The notes under the pieces were generated by a model. It ran no database searches. It was not told where the DNA came from and worked only from the letters and a program-made list of their open reading frames with translations. Shown here one piece after another: positions 1 through 5,728 of a DNA stretch of 6,014 nucleotides. Numbering within the stretch: position 1 is the stretch's first letter; every line of letters begins with the position of its first letter. Source of the stretch: an uncultured Ignavibacteria bacterium (lineage in GTDB: Bacteria > Bacteroidota > Ignavibacteria > Kapaibacteriales > UBA961). The stretch lies in the NCBI GenBank assembly GCA_937868245.1, contig CALMMI010000052.1, forward strand, positions 1 to 6,014, read 5' to 3'. The position numbers were made by a program, and so were the translations under genes.

Positions 1-1341
1 TGGAAAACCAATATCCTTCGGTTAGGATTATCTCTAAAATACTCACCCGGTAAAAAACGCGAAGTTCAGATTCAGCACATTCAGGAAGAGAAGAAAGAAG
101 AAACTCCTGTCGTAATCGCTGAAATTCCCAAAAATAGAGAGCAAACACCTGTAGATACCCCAAAAGTACACATTACTGCAGTTGGTGTTGAGCCAAAAGG
201 TATTGAAGTATCCAACCCGATTCTCCGTATCGAAGAATTCACTTCAACCATTATGACTTCCCTTTTGAATTACGTTTTCTTTGCACCTAATTCTTCAGAG
301 ATTCTGCCACGTTACACACGGTTGGATAAAAATCAAGCAGAAGATTTTACTCCTGAAAAGGTGAACTCGGCAGACAAACTGAGTACCTACTATTATATAT
401 TGAATATAATAGGTAAAAGAATGCAGCAGAAACCTACTTCAAAAATCACACTGACCGGGTGTGTGAACGATTATGCTGAGGAAAAAGGTAATCTTACACT
501 AGCAAGAAATCGTGCAGAAAGAATTAAAAGCTATATAATGAATGTGTGGGGAATCTCTCCAACCCGTATTACCGTGAAAGAGCAACTTCTGCCTGCGAAG
601 CCTTCAAATGTTATGACTACAGACGGCGCGGAAGAAAACAGGAGGGTAGAAATAACCACCGACGACGAAGAGCTACTTGCACCTAGAATTACCAATGATA
701 CTCTTCGCACAGTAAATTATCCTATAATCAGGTTTAAGCCGGTTGTCCCTTCTGAGATAGATTCAAAACAATGGACATTAACTGCTGCTCAAAACTCAAA
801 AACCATAAAAGAATTTTCCGGTAAGGACGCTCCTCCCCCAAAAGTTGACTGGCAACTATCGGATAAATCTACAATTCCACGATACTCAGCTCCGGTTGAA
901 TTTACACTCGCTGTAAAGGATGAGGCAAATACAGTTATCAAGAATAGCGGTGAATTGCAAATAGATATAGTTTCTCTCTCCAAAAAGCGAAGTGAAAAAC
1001 GAGGTGATATGGAGATTGATATGTACAGCCTTATACTGTTCGATGTAAAGAGTGCAGAACTTACTCCGGCTAACAAAAGCATCATGCAGCTTATTAAACC
1101 ACGAATAAAGAAAGAAGCAAGTGTAGTAGTAATGGGCTACACCGACCGTGTGGGCGAGTTAACATTTAATCTTTCACTTGCAGAAAGCAGGGCAAAGAGC
1201 ATTGCTGCGTTCCTGGGTAAATCGTATGATGTAACTACAGTGTCAAAAGGCAATTCTAATCTTTATGATAATAACCTGCCAGAGGGCAGGTTTTACTCAC
1301 GAACTGTGGAGATTGAGGTGCAGACTCCGGTGAAGTATTAG
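1..1341 (+). CDS. OmpA-family outer-membrane protein with two OmpA-like domains (5' end missing)
   Basis: The reading frame is open from base 1, so the gene starts upstream; 446 residues are visible and the ATG at 253 is internal. Residues about 5-16 (NILRLGLSLKYS) look like the last strand of an outer-membrane beta-barrel. A Lys/Glu/Pro-rich linker follows to about residue 55. OmpA-like domain 1 spans about 92-220, a beta-sandwich-like spacer about 230-325, and OmpA-like domain 2 about 342-440. Domain 2 has the canonical GYTD motif and LSLAESRA helix, with Asp382 and Arg397 spaced 15 apart as in the diaminopimelate-binding pair of OmpA/Pal. In domain 1 the aligned Asp is Asn156 (GCVND), followed by an Asp, while the Arg is kept (Arg171). 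Expected role: outer-membrane protein tethering non-covalently to peptidoglycan. It is probably cotranscribed with the lipoprotein gene 53 bases downstream. The OmpA assignment is firm; the barrel is inferred from one strand; the precise function is unknown. Confidence 0.88.
   Translation, partial: WKTNILRLGLSLKYSPGKKREVQIQHIQEEKKEETPVVIAEIPKNREQTPVDTPKVHITAVGVEPKGIEVSNPILRIEEFTSTIMTSLLNYVFFAPNSSEILPRYTRLDKNQAEDFTPEKVNSADKLSTYYYILNIIGKRMQQKPTSKITLTGCVNDYAEEKGNLTLARNRAERIKSYIMNVWGISPTRITVKEQLLPAKPSNVMTTDGAEENRRVEITTDDEELLAPRITNDTLRTVNYPIIRFKPVVPSEIDSKQWTLTAAQNSKTIKEFSGKDAPPPKVDWQLSDKSTIPRYSAPVEFTLAVKDEANTVIKNSGELQIDIVSLSKKRSEKRGDMEIDMYSLILFDVKSAELTPANKSIMQLIKPRIKKEASVVVMGYTDRVGELTFNLSLAESRAKSIAAFLGKSYDVTTVSKGNSNLYDNNLPEGRFYSRTVEIEVQTPVKY
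390..412 (+). repeat. AT-rich inverted repeat inside OmpA-like domain 1
   Basis: Bases 390-398 (CTATTATAT) and 404-412 (ATATAATAG) are perfect inverted repeats of 9 bp around a 5-base loop. The outer flanks (ACCTA, AGGT) allow an alternative longer stem with a 3-base bulge. The stretch encodes Tyr-Tyr-Ile-Leu-Asn-Ile-Ile of the first OmpA-like domain, using the codon ATA for some isoleucines. It may be only a by-product of AT-rich coding sequence; no function is claimed. Confidence 0.4.
1273..1294 (+). other. Terminator-like hairpin inside the 3' end of the OmpA-family gene
   Basis: AACCTGCC (1273-1280) and GGCAGGTT (1285-1292) form a perfect 8-bp stem with an AGAG loop, followed by a short T run (1291-1294). 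It lies about 50 bases before the stop codon and encodes part of the Asn-Leu-Pro-Glu-Gly-Arg-Phe segment of OmpA-like domain 2. The stem is GC-rich compared with its surroundings. The T run is short, so any termination would be partial. It could equally be a by-product of a conserved protein motif. Confidence 0.4.
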
Positions 1342-1394
1342 ATGTATATTACTGAATTTTCACTCAGCCATAAATTAATAGTAAGAGACTAAAG

Positions 1395-2522
1395 ATGAAA
1401 ACATTTGTTATTCCTTTACTATGTTCTATTTGTTTGCTGATTTTCGCCTCATGCAGAGAGGGCATTGCACCGATTACGGGAGGAGAAGTACTGCCCAAAA
1501 TCGATACGCTTGATTGCGCTCCTCCCACGTTTCGCCCTGACGGATACCCTCTCTCTCCACCTTCGTCTGTTCATAAATTGCAGTATGTATCCGCCGATGG
1601 CACAGCGATAGCGTATATAGTGAATGAAAATACAATCAAAATTCTAGATGTAAAATCGGGTATGACAGAAACCTATACCCCACAAACAATGATGCCTCCG
1701 AATGTTTTGTTCAACGGTTGTTTTGATTTACGTTGGTGTCCGTATGACAATAATAAGCTGTGTTTTATGTTCGTCACTTCAATAGATACAGTTGGTGACG
1801 GTCAGGAAACAATTTACGGGCAGAACCTTTTTGTACTTTATAGGAAGGGAAATAAGTTTGAGAGAGTAAATTTGCCACTTATTTCTAATAAAGCTGGCCC
1901 TGAAGGCTTAAATCTTCTTGGTTGGCTTGCAGGTTCAACTCCTTCCATAGATTCCTTATTCCTTGGATATAGTAGAAAGTCAATAGCAGTAAGAGGAATT
2001 GTTGTACTTCAAGAAAGTAAAATAATTCCAGTAGAAGAATTAGAGAATTTTAGAAAGAATGGCTCAATAGTAAATTACTCATATAGTCCTGATCATAAGC
2101 ATAGTATTTGCTTGATAACAGGCAATCGAGTCTCACCCCGTGGCACAGTAATCTATATTGATGGTATTCCGTTACAATTTCCCGGTGATACTTTGGCTCA
2201 ACTTCATCGAGCATCTTGGTCTCCTGATAGTAAAAAAGTTGCAATTGACTTAATGCTTGACAGACAGACTACACCGCATTACGAAACAGTTTGGATAATA
2301 GATGTTGAAAAATGGTCAAAAGATCATCCTGCTGAAGTTCCTGTCCAAAAGATTGATTTTCAAAAACGATTCTGCATGTATAACTTTGTTGGAGGACCAA
2401 TGGGATGCGAATTTCTAACCAGCACCAGGTTAGTTGTTTCCTCCTGGCACGACGGCGATATGCTTTGCCCATTATGGGAAATAACAACAGACGGGCGGCT
2501 GTTACGTCAACTAACAAATTAG
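1395..2522 (+). CDS. Putative outer-membrane or periplasmic lipoprotein with TolB/WD40-like beta-propeller repeats
   Basis: The protein has 375 residues. The N-terminus is a lipoprotein signal peptide: Lys2, a hydrophobic core (about 4-18), then FASC with Cys20 as the expected lipidated residue. Arg follows Cys20, and no Asp inner-membrane retention signal is present at +2. The mature part has repeats typical of TolB/PD40 propellers: YVSADGTAIAYI then IKILDVKSG (about 64-89), LRWCPYDNNKLCFMF (112-126), YSYSPDHKHSICLI (228-241), ASWSPDSKKVAI then VWIIDVEKW (273-307), and a closing LWEITTDGRLLRQLT (360-374). About five or six blades are likely. The protein probably binds a protein partner. The ATG at 1395 has only a weak purine-rich ribosome site, but it places the signal peptide correctly. 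The gene follows the OmpA-family gene by 53 bases, suggesting an operon and a Pal/TolB-like pairing; that partnership is inference. It is not TolB itself, as it lacks a recognisable N-terminal TolB domain. Confidence 0.8.
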   Translation: MKTFVIPLLCSICLLIFASCREGIAPITGGEVLPKIDTLDCAPPTFRPDGYPLSPPSSVHKLQYVSADGTAIAYIVNENTIKILDVKSGMTETYTPQTMMPPNVLFNGCFDLRWCPYDNNKLCFMFVTSIDTVGDGQETIYGQNLFVLYRKGNKFERVNLPLISNKAGPEGLNLLGWLAGSTPSIDSLFLGYSRKSIAVRGIVVLQESKIIPVEELENFRKNGSIVNYSYSPDHKHSICLITGNRVSPRGTVIYIDGIPLQFPGDTLAQLHRASWSPDSKKVAIDLMLDRQTTPHYETVWIIDVEKWSKDHPAEVPVQKIDFQKRFCMYNFVGGPMGCEFLTSTRLVVSSWHDGDMLCPLWEITTDGRLLRQLTN

Positions 2523-2548
2523 GTAAAAAATGACTACGAATTTACAGT

Positions 2549-2581
2549 GGTTATTCATGATTTCAGTACTTATGAATAATC
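2549..2581 (+). repeat. Inverted repeat (hairpin) downstream of the lipoprotein gene
   Basis: TTATTCAT (2551-2558) is exactly complementary to ATGAATAA (2572-2579). Pairing can extend to about 12 bp (2549-2560 with 2570-2581) if two G-U pairs are allowed, with a 9-base loop. It starts 26 bases after the stop codon of the propeller lipoprotein. No T run follows directly; the nearest is at 2595-2599. It could be a weak transcript end or an mRNA 3'-end stabiliser rather than a standard intrinsic terminator. Confidence 0.4.
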
Positions 2582-2592
2582 CCCTTCGGCAC

Positions 2593-2600
2593 TATTTTTG
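2593..2600 (+). promoter_or_regulatory. Bacteroidota-type -7 promoter motif (TAnnTTTG), no clear -33 partner
   Basis: TATTTTTG matches the Bacteroidota -7 consensus TAnnTTTG exactly. No TTTG or TTG is found at the expected distance upstream, and the site is about 130 bases before the transglycosylase start. An 8-base AT-rich motif with two free positions arises easily by chance, so this is only a candidate. Confidence 0.2.
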
Positions 2601-2635
2601 CTAATACAACTTTTCTATTATGACTAATAATTAAG

Positions 2636-2664
2636 TTGGGTTTTATACAAAGATAAGTTATATT
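2636..2664 (+). promoter_or_regulatory. Candidate promoter of the lytic transglycosylase gene
   Basis: TTGGGT (2636-2641) is followed after exactly 17 bases by TATATT (2659-2664), a plausible sigma-70-type pair with a good -10 and a half-matching -35. Read in the Bacteroidota style, TTG and TATATTGC are separated by 20 bases, which also fits the spacing of that promoter class although the final TTTG is imperfect. Transcription would start near 2670, giving a leader of about 60 bases before the ATG at 2731. This is motif matching only. Confidence 0.4.
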
Positions 2665-2718
2665 GCCAACCCTGAATATGGCGTATTGCCCTCGGATACG
2701 ATATTTTTTTATTTCTAA

Positions 2719-2726
2719 AAGGAGGT
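2719..2726 (+). promoter_or_regulatory. Near-perfect Shine-Dalgarno site deciding the transglycosylase start
   Basis: AAGGAGGT lies 4 bases before the ATG at 2731 (GGAGG ends 5 bases before it) and is almost fully complementary to the usual 16S rRNA 3' end. It fixes the start codon and suggests efficient translation initiation. The other two visible starts in the window (1395 and 5729) have only weak purine-rich sequence in this position. Confidence 0.8.
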
Positions 2727-2730
2727 TAAC

Positions 2731-5250
2731 ATGGTTCTATCTAAGAGACCTACAGTTTTCTTAGCCATGATACTCTGCTCGTGGGGAGCGATTGGGAGTT
2801 TGGATTTCGGGCATACACTGTATGCTCAGCAAACCTCGAATCGGTCGCAACAAGCAAAAACAACCACACAACCCCGCGCAGTTTTTCCGGATGAATATTC
2901 CGATTTCGATGAAAAAACTGCACCCGGCACAGCAGGCAATGAAGTTGTCAGCCAAAAGTTAGAAAAAGCACGTCAAAAATACCTTCGTGCATTATCTATG
3001 ATAGAAAAGAAGGATACATCAAACGCAACTGCGCAATTTGAATCTGCAATCGATATTTTGCACAGTTTGGCAAATTACCCAAGTATTGAGCAAAACGAAG
3101 ATTTTACCGATTTGGCTCAGTCCATCATTGAAGACTACGAAAGCTATATCCAAAATATAGATAAACTTTCGGAGAATTCTTCTGCATTTCTCCTTCGTGA
3201 GAAATTATTCCAGGAAGTAGATGCTTTTTCTCGCGATCACAAGCCTGAAGTAACTACAATCAAAACAAGCACACCTCCGAAGTTTCCAATCAGCTCAACA
3301 CTTCCGTCGCTTACAATCCCACTTGTTAATAATGAACCTGTTGAAAAAAGCATAGCTTTTCTTACACAGGATAAAGGTCGTAAGTTTTTTAAACGCTGGC
3401 TTGAGCGCAGTGCACGCTGGTTTCCGATGATGAAGCGTATCGCTAAAGAAGAAGGAATGCCCGAGGAGATTATTTACCTTTCGATGATTGAAAGTGCGTT
3501 AAATCCTAACGCTGTATCACCATCGAAGGCAGTTGGTTTATGGCAATTCATGCGCCCTACTGCTTCGGATTTCAACCTTAATGTAAATATGTGGGTGGAC
3601 GAACGCCGTGACCCTGAAAAATCAACACGTGCGGCTATGCGCTATTTACGCTACTTATATAATGAGTTTGGCGATTGGCATTTGGCACTTGCAGCATATA
3701 ACTGCGGTCCGAATGGTGCAATACGCCGCGCACTTGCTAAAGCAAAAGCGGAAAAATCTACGTTTTGGGATATTCGCGAAAGCCTCCCGAGAGAAACCAG
3801 AAATTATGTTCCTCTCTATATTGCAACTACGCTTATTACCTTAAATCCTGAAAATTACGGATTTACAACAGATGATTTGCAGTATGAACCTGAATACAAA
3901 TATGAAGTTTGCCAGATAAATGAACCGATAAGTATTAAATCTCTCGCAAAATGCGCAGATTTATCGGTAGAAGAACTCAGATTGCTTAACACTGAACTTG
4001 TAAGTATCTGTACTCCTCCCGAATGCGGAACATATACTCTAAAAATTCCTCCGGGCAAACGTGATTTGTTCACACAACATTTGGCAAGTTTGAGCGGTGA
4101 TGAAAAACGTCCGTGGGTGATGCACGAAGTTAAAAAAGGCGAAACTCTTGCAACAATATCAGCACTCTACGGTGCAAATACTCAAGAGATTGCTTCACTC
4201 AACCAAATTACAGGTTATCGCGCTAAACTAAAACGCGGCTCATCGCTAAGGATTCCAATTGAAACCTCGTCGTCACTCAATGCTACTTCCCTTGCAATGA
4301 GCGAACCGAAACAAAACGACAATACTATCTCGAATTCAACTGAACCTGTAGTTACACCTCAAACTGGTGTTTCATCAAATACACTTTCAATTCCTAAACC
4401 AATTGAAATAGCAAAAGAAAAACCTGTGGAATTTTTCCCCAAGGAAAAGCAAGCAGAACAAATAACTGTTGAAAGAGAAAAATCAATTACACATACCGTT
4501 CTTTCCGGCGAATCGCTCTCTAGCATCTCCGAACGTTATGGTGTACGCCTTACAGATCTTCGTAATTGGAACAATATCTCGATAGGTAATGATAATCTTC
4601 AAATCGGCAATAAGTTAATCATAGCTTCTACACAGGAAGCAATGGCATCAGCAGCAAGCCAAAAAGCAATTGATCGCGTAACAAGCAGCCGTGGTTCTGT
4701 AATCTCACACAAAATACGCAGAGGTGAAACCCTTGCTCAAATTGCTGATGATTACAATACAACTATCGATGCAATCAAACGAATCAACAAACTAAAACGC
4801 ACCGCTACTATCGTAGCCGGCGAAGAAATCAAAATTCCAACTTCTGCTTCACTCCTTGCAAAATCTTCAATCCATGAACGTGTTCCTGCTCGTTTGGCAG
4901 GAACTACAGTACGTTATCATCGTGTGGCTAAGGGAGACAATTTGAGTGTTATTGCAGCTCTTTACGGTGTAAAAGAACAAGATATTCAAACATGGAATCC
5001 ATCGATGAAAGGTGACAAGATTATCGCAGGTGAACAACTTAAAGTTTACACTGGTAATCTTTCAAAAGGAAGCGGCGAGGCTCAATCCAGAGAAATATCA
5101 CACCTTCCGAAACACTACACTGTTAGAAAAGGCGATACCCTTGCTGAAATTGCAAACAAATTCGGTGTATCTGTATCTACTATCCGCACAAAGAATAAAC
5201 TTGCAGGCAAATCGGATATTCGTGCCGGTCAGACATTAAGAATCCAATAA
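2731..5250 (+). CDS. mltD: MltD-type lytic murein transglycosylase (GH23/SLT domain) with five LysM domains
   Basis: This is an 839-residue secreted enzyme that should cleave the MurNAc-GlcNAc bond of peptidoglycan, forming 1,6-anhydro-MurNAc ends. A signal peptide covers about 1-32 (Lys5-Arg6, hydrophobic core, likely cut after LYA). No lipobox is evident, unlike E. coli MltD. Residues about 70-168 are predicted helical and TPR-like. The SLT domain spans about 215-375, with catalytic Glu254 in MIESALNP, then AVGLWQFM, the AAYNCG motif (322-326) and ETRNYVP (355-361). Residues about 390-440 resemble a degenerate LysM with four cysteines (394, 408, 427, 432). Canonical LysM domains lie at about 464-509, 587-632, 659-703, 728-774 and 795-838. 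A Ser/Thr/Pro/Lys/Glu-rich linker of about 75 residues separates the first two. E. coli MltD has about 450 residues and two LysM domains, so this is an expanded version. Its own candidate promoter, strong ribosome site and terminator suggest a single-gene transcript. The family call is very secure. Confidence 0.95.
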   Translation: MVLSKRPTVFLAMILCSWGAIGSLDFGHTLYAQQTSNRSQQAKTTTQPRAVFPDEYSDFDEKTAPGTAGNEVVSQKLEKARQKYLRALSMIEKKDTSNATAQFESAIDILHSLANYPSIEQNEDFTDLAQSIIEDYESYIQNIDKLSENSSAFLLREKLFQEVDAFSRDHKPEVTTIKTSTPPKFPISSTLPSLTIPLVNNEPVEKSIAFLTQDKGRKFFKRWLERSARWFPMMKRIAKEEGMPEEIIYLSMIESALNPNAVSPSKAVGLWQFMRPTASDFNLNVNMWVDERRDPEKSTRAAMRYLRYLYNEFGDWHLALAAYNCGPNGAIRRALAKAKAEKSTFWDIRESLPRETRNYVPLYIATTLITLNPENYGFTTDDLQYEPEYKYEVCQINEPISIKSLAKCADLSVEELRLLNTELVSICTPPECGTYTLKIPPGKRDLFTQHLASLSGDEKRPWVMHEVKKGETLATISALYGANTQEIASLNQITGYRAKLKRGSSLRIPIETSSSLNATSLAMSEPKQNDNTISNSTEPVVTPQTGVSSNTLSIPKPIEIAKEKPVEFFPKEKQAEQITVEREKSITHTVLSGESLSSISERYGVRLTDLRNWNNISIGNDNLQIGNKLIIASTQEAMASAASQKAIDRVTSSRGSVISHKIRRGETLAQIADDYNTTIDAIKRINKLKRTATIVAGEEIKIPTSASLLAKSSIHERVPARLAGTTVRYHRVAKGDNLSVIAALYGVKEQDIQTWNPSMKGDKIIAGEQLKVYTGNLSKGSGEAQSREISHLPKHYTVRKGDTLAEIANKFGVSVSTIRTKNKLAGKSDIRAGQTLRIQ
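4120..5247 (+). repeat. Array of five LysM-encoding repeats
   Basis: Five copies of the peptidoglycan-binding LysM module lie at about 4120-4257, 4489-4626, 4705-4839, 4912-5052 and 5113-5244. Each has the pattern H/Y-x-V/I followed by K/R/S-G-E/D-T/S/N-L, then an S/A-x-I-A/S helix, Y/F-G/N, a second helix ending in W/L/I-N, and a G-x-x-L/I-x-I/V strand. The copies are diverged at DNA level, so they look like old protein duplications rather than a recent tandem repeat. Spacing between the last four copies is short (20-26 residues), while the first gap is about 77 residues. Confidence 0.9.
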
Positions 5251-5274
5251 AAAAACTGTAACTATATCTTATAG

Positions 5275-5314
5275 AACGGATTGCTTCTAAACATTGAAGC
5301 AATCCGTTTTTTTT
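5275..5314 (+). terminator. Strong intrinsic (Rho-independent) terminator after the transglycosylase gene
   Basis: AACGGATTGCTTC (5275-5287) and GAAGCAATCCGTT (5296-5308) form a perfect 13-bp stem with an 8-base loop. A run of eight T residues (5307-5314) overlaps the end of the right arm. The element starts 24 bases after the stop codon. It should end the transcript cleanly and separate the downstream haem-protein gene from it. Confidence 0.93.
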
Positions 5315-5389
5315 GTTTGGTAACATAAGTTTGAAAAAATGGTTATAGAATAATGTGATTTTTTAGAATTCAAAAGATTGTTTTTAGAC

Positions 5390-5433
5390 ATGACATTGGT
5401 CATATTTTTTACTATCCGGATGTTGTAATTTTG
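5390..5433 (+). promoter_or_regulatory. Possible Crp/Fnr-type operator upstream of a Bacteroidota-type -7 motif
   Basis: ATGAC-ATTG-GTCAT (5390-5403) is a perfect 5-bp dyad with a 4-base centre, the geometry of Fnr/Dnr-class sites (TTGAC-N4-GTCAA type). TAATTTTG (5426-5433) matches TAnnTTTG exactly. If transcription starts 5-8 bases after that motif, the dyad centre falls about 41-45 bases upstream, the usual position for a class II activator. Both motifs are short, and the leader to the next gene would be about 290 bases, so this stays speculative. Confidence 0.25.
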
Positions 5434-5480
5434 TTTGTTAAATACTAATATTCCATCTTTAGATTTTTGATATTACAACA
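5421..5480 (+). repeat. Widely spaced 9-bp inverted repeat
   Basis: TGTTGTAAT (5421-5429) and ATTACAACA (5472-5480) are exact reverse complements with a 42-base spacer. ATCTTT (5455-5460) and AAAGAT (5489-5494) interleave with them, an order that could form a pseudoknot in RNA. Arms of this size are expected about once by chance in an AT-rich stretch this long, so the functional claim is weak. Confidence 0.25.
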
Positions 5481-5622
5481 CATTACACAAAGATAGAGAA
5501 TTGAAATATCATAACTTATCGAGCGTGACTTATTAATTTCCTAAGAGTATAAGACGCTGAAAATGTACATTGATTCTTTATGAGGAGGCAGCTGTTTAAG
5601 CGACAATTTTTATACTTTAATC

Positions 5623-5635
5623 CCGTTTCAAACGG
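5623..5635. promoter_or_regulatory. Palindrome CCGTTTCAAACGG, possible operator
   Basis: This is a perfect 6-bp dyad around one central base, 93 bases before the haem-protein start codon and 7 bases after a TATACT hexamer (5611-5616). A one-base centre makes it a better DNA-binding dyad than an RNA hairpin. No specific regulator is recognised. Confidence 0.25.
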
Positions 5636-5728
5636 CATGAACACACGGTAAGCCCTCAAGAAATTTTTTTAGCACTTTCTACCACTGTTCTATTTGAGTT
5701 TAACTTTTAAGATACAAGACATTCTACA

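Larger units (their letters stand above)
5315..5728. other. Non-coding stretch before the haem-protein gene
   Basis: This stretch of about 410 AT-rich bases has no convincing gene on either strand. Within it are a 5-bp palindrome with a 4-base centre (5390-5403), a TAATTTTG promoter-like motif (5426-5433), a 9-bp inverted repeat with a 42-base spacer (5421-5429 and 5472-5480), an isolated AGGAGG (5583-5588) not placed before a usable long frame, a TATACT -10-like hexamer (5611-5616) without a clear -35, and a CCGTTTCAAACGG palindrome (5623-5635). No tRNA or known riboswitch was recognised by eye. It may be a long regulated leader or just spacer. Confidence 0.6.

Noticed and set aside
789..1085. 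Antisense open frame within the OmpA-family gene
   Set aside because: It lies wholly inside a well-supported gene, has no ribosome site or recognisable domain, and looks like a shadow of the coding strand.
253..1341. ATG at 253 as the start of the OmpA-family gene
   Set aside because: The frame is open all the way to base 1 and the upstream residues read like a beta-barrel strand and a linker. The ATG encodes an internal Met just before OmpA-like domain 1.
2050..2517. Two antisense open frames within the propeller lipoprotein gene
   Set aside because: Both are covered by clear propeller repeats on the plus strand and show no protein features of their own.
2530..2604. 24-codon frame directly after the lipoprotein stop codon, with an AGG upstream
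   Set aside because: It overlaps the inverted repeat at 2549-2581, has no recognisable features, and is short enough to be chance.
4882..4904. Perfect 8-bp inverted repeat (GTTCCTGC / GCAGGAAC) in the transglycosylase coding sequence
   Set aside because: It has no T run and lies in the linker before LysM 4. A stem this size is expected by chance in several kilobases.
5012..5239. Plus-strand frame overlapping the end of the transglycosylase gene in another phase
   Set aside because: The main frame encodes intact LysM domains there, and the alternative frame gives no recognisable protein.
5580..5651. 23-codon frame (ATG at 5580) in the intergenic stretch
   Set aside because: The AGGAGG at 5583 lies inside the frame, not before it. 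There is no ribosome site upstream and no recognisable peptide, so it is not called as a gene.
5315..5728. tRNA or known riboswitch in the intergenic stretch
   Set aside because: No cloverleaf with a TTC-anchored T-arm and no recognisable riboswitch core was found by eye on either strand. A covariance-model scan would be decisive.
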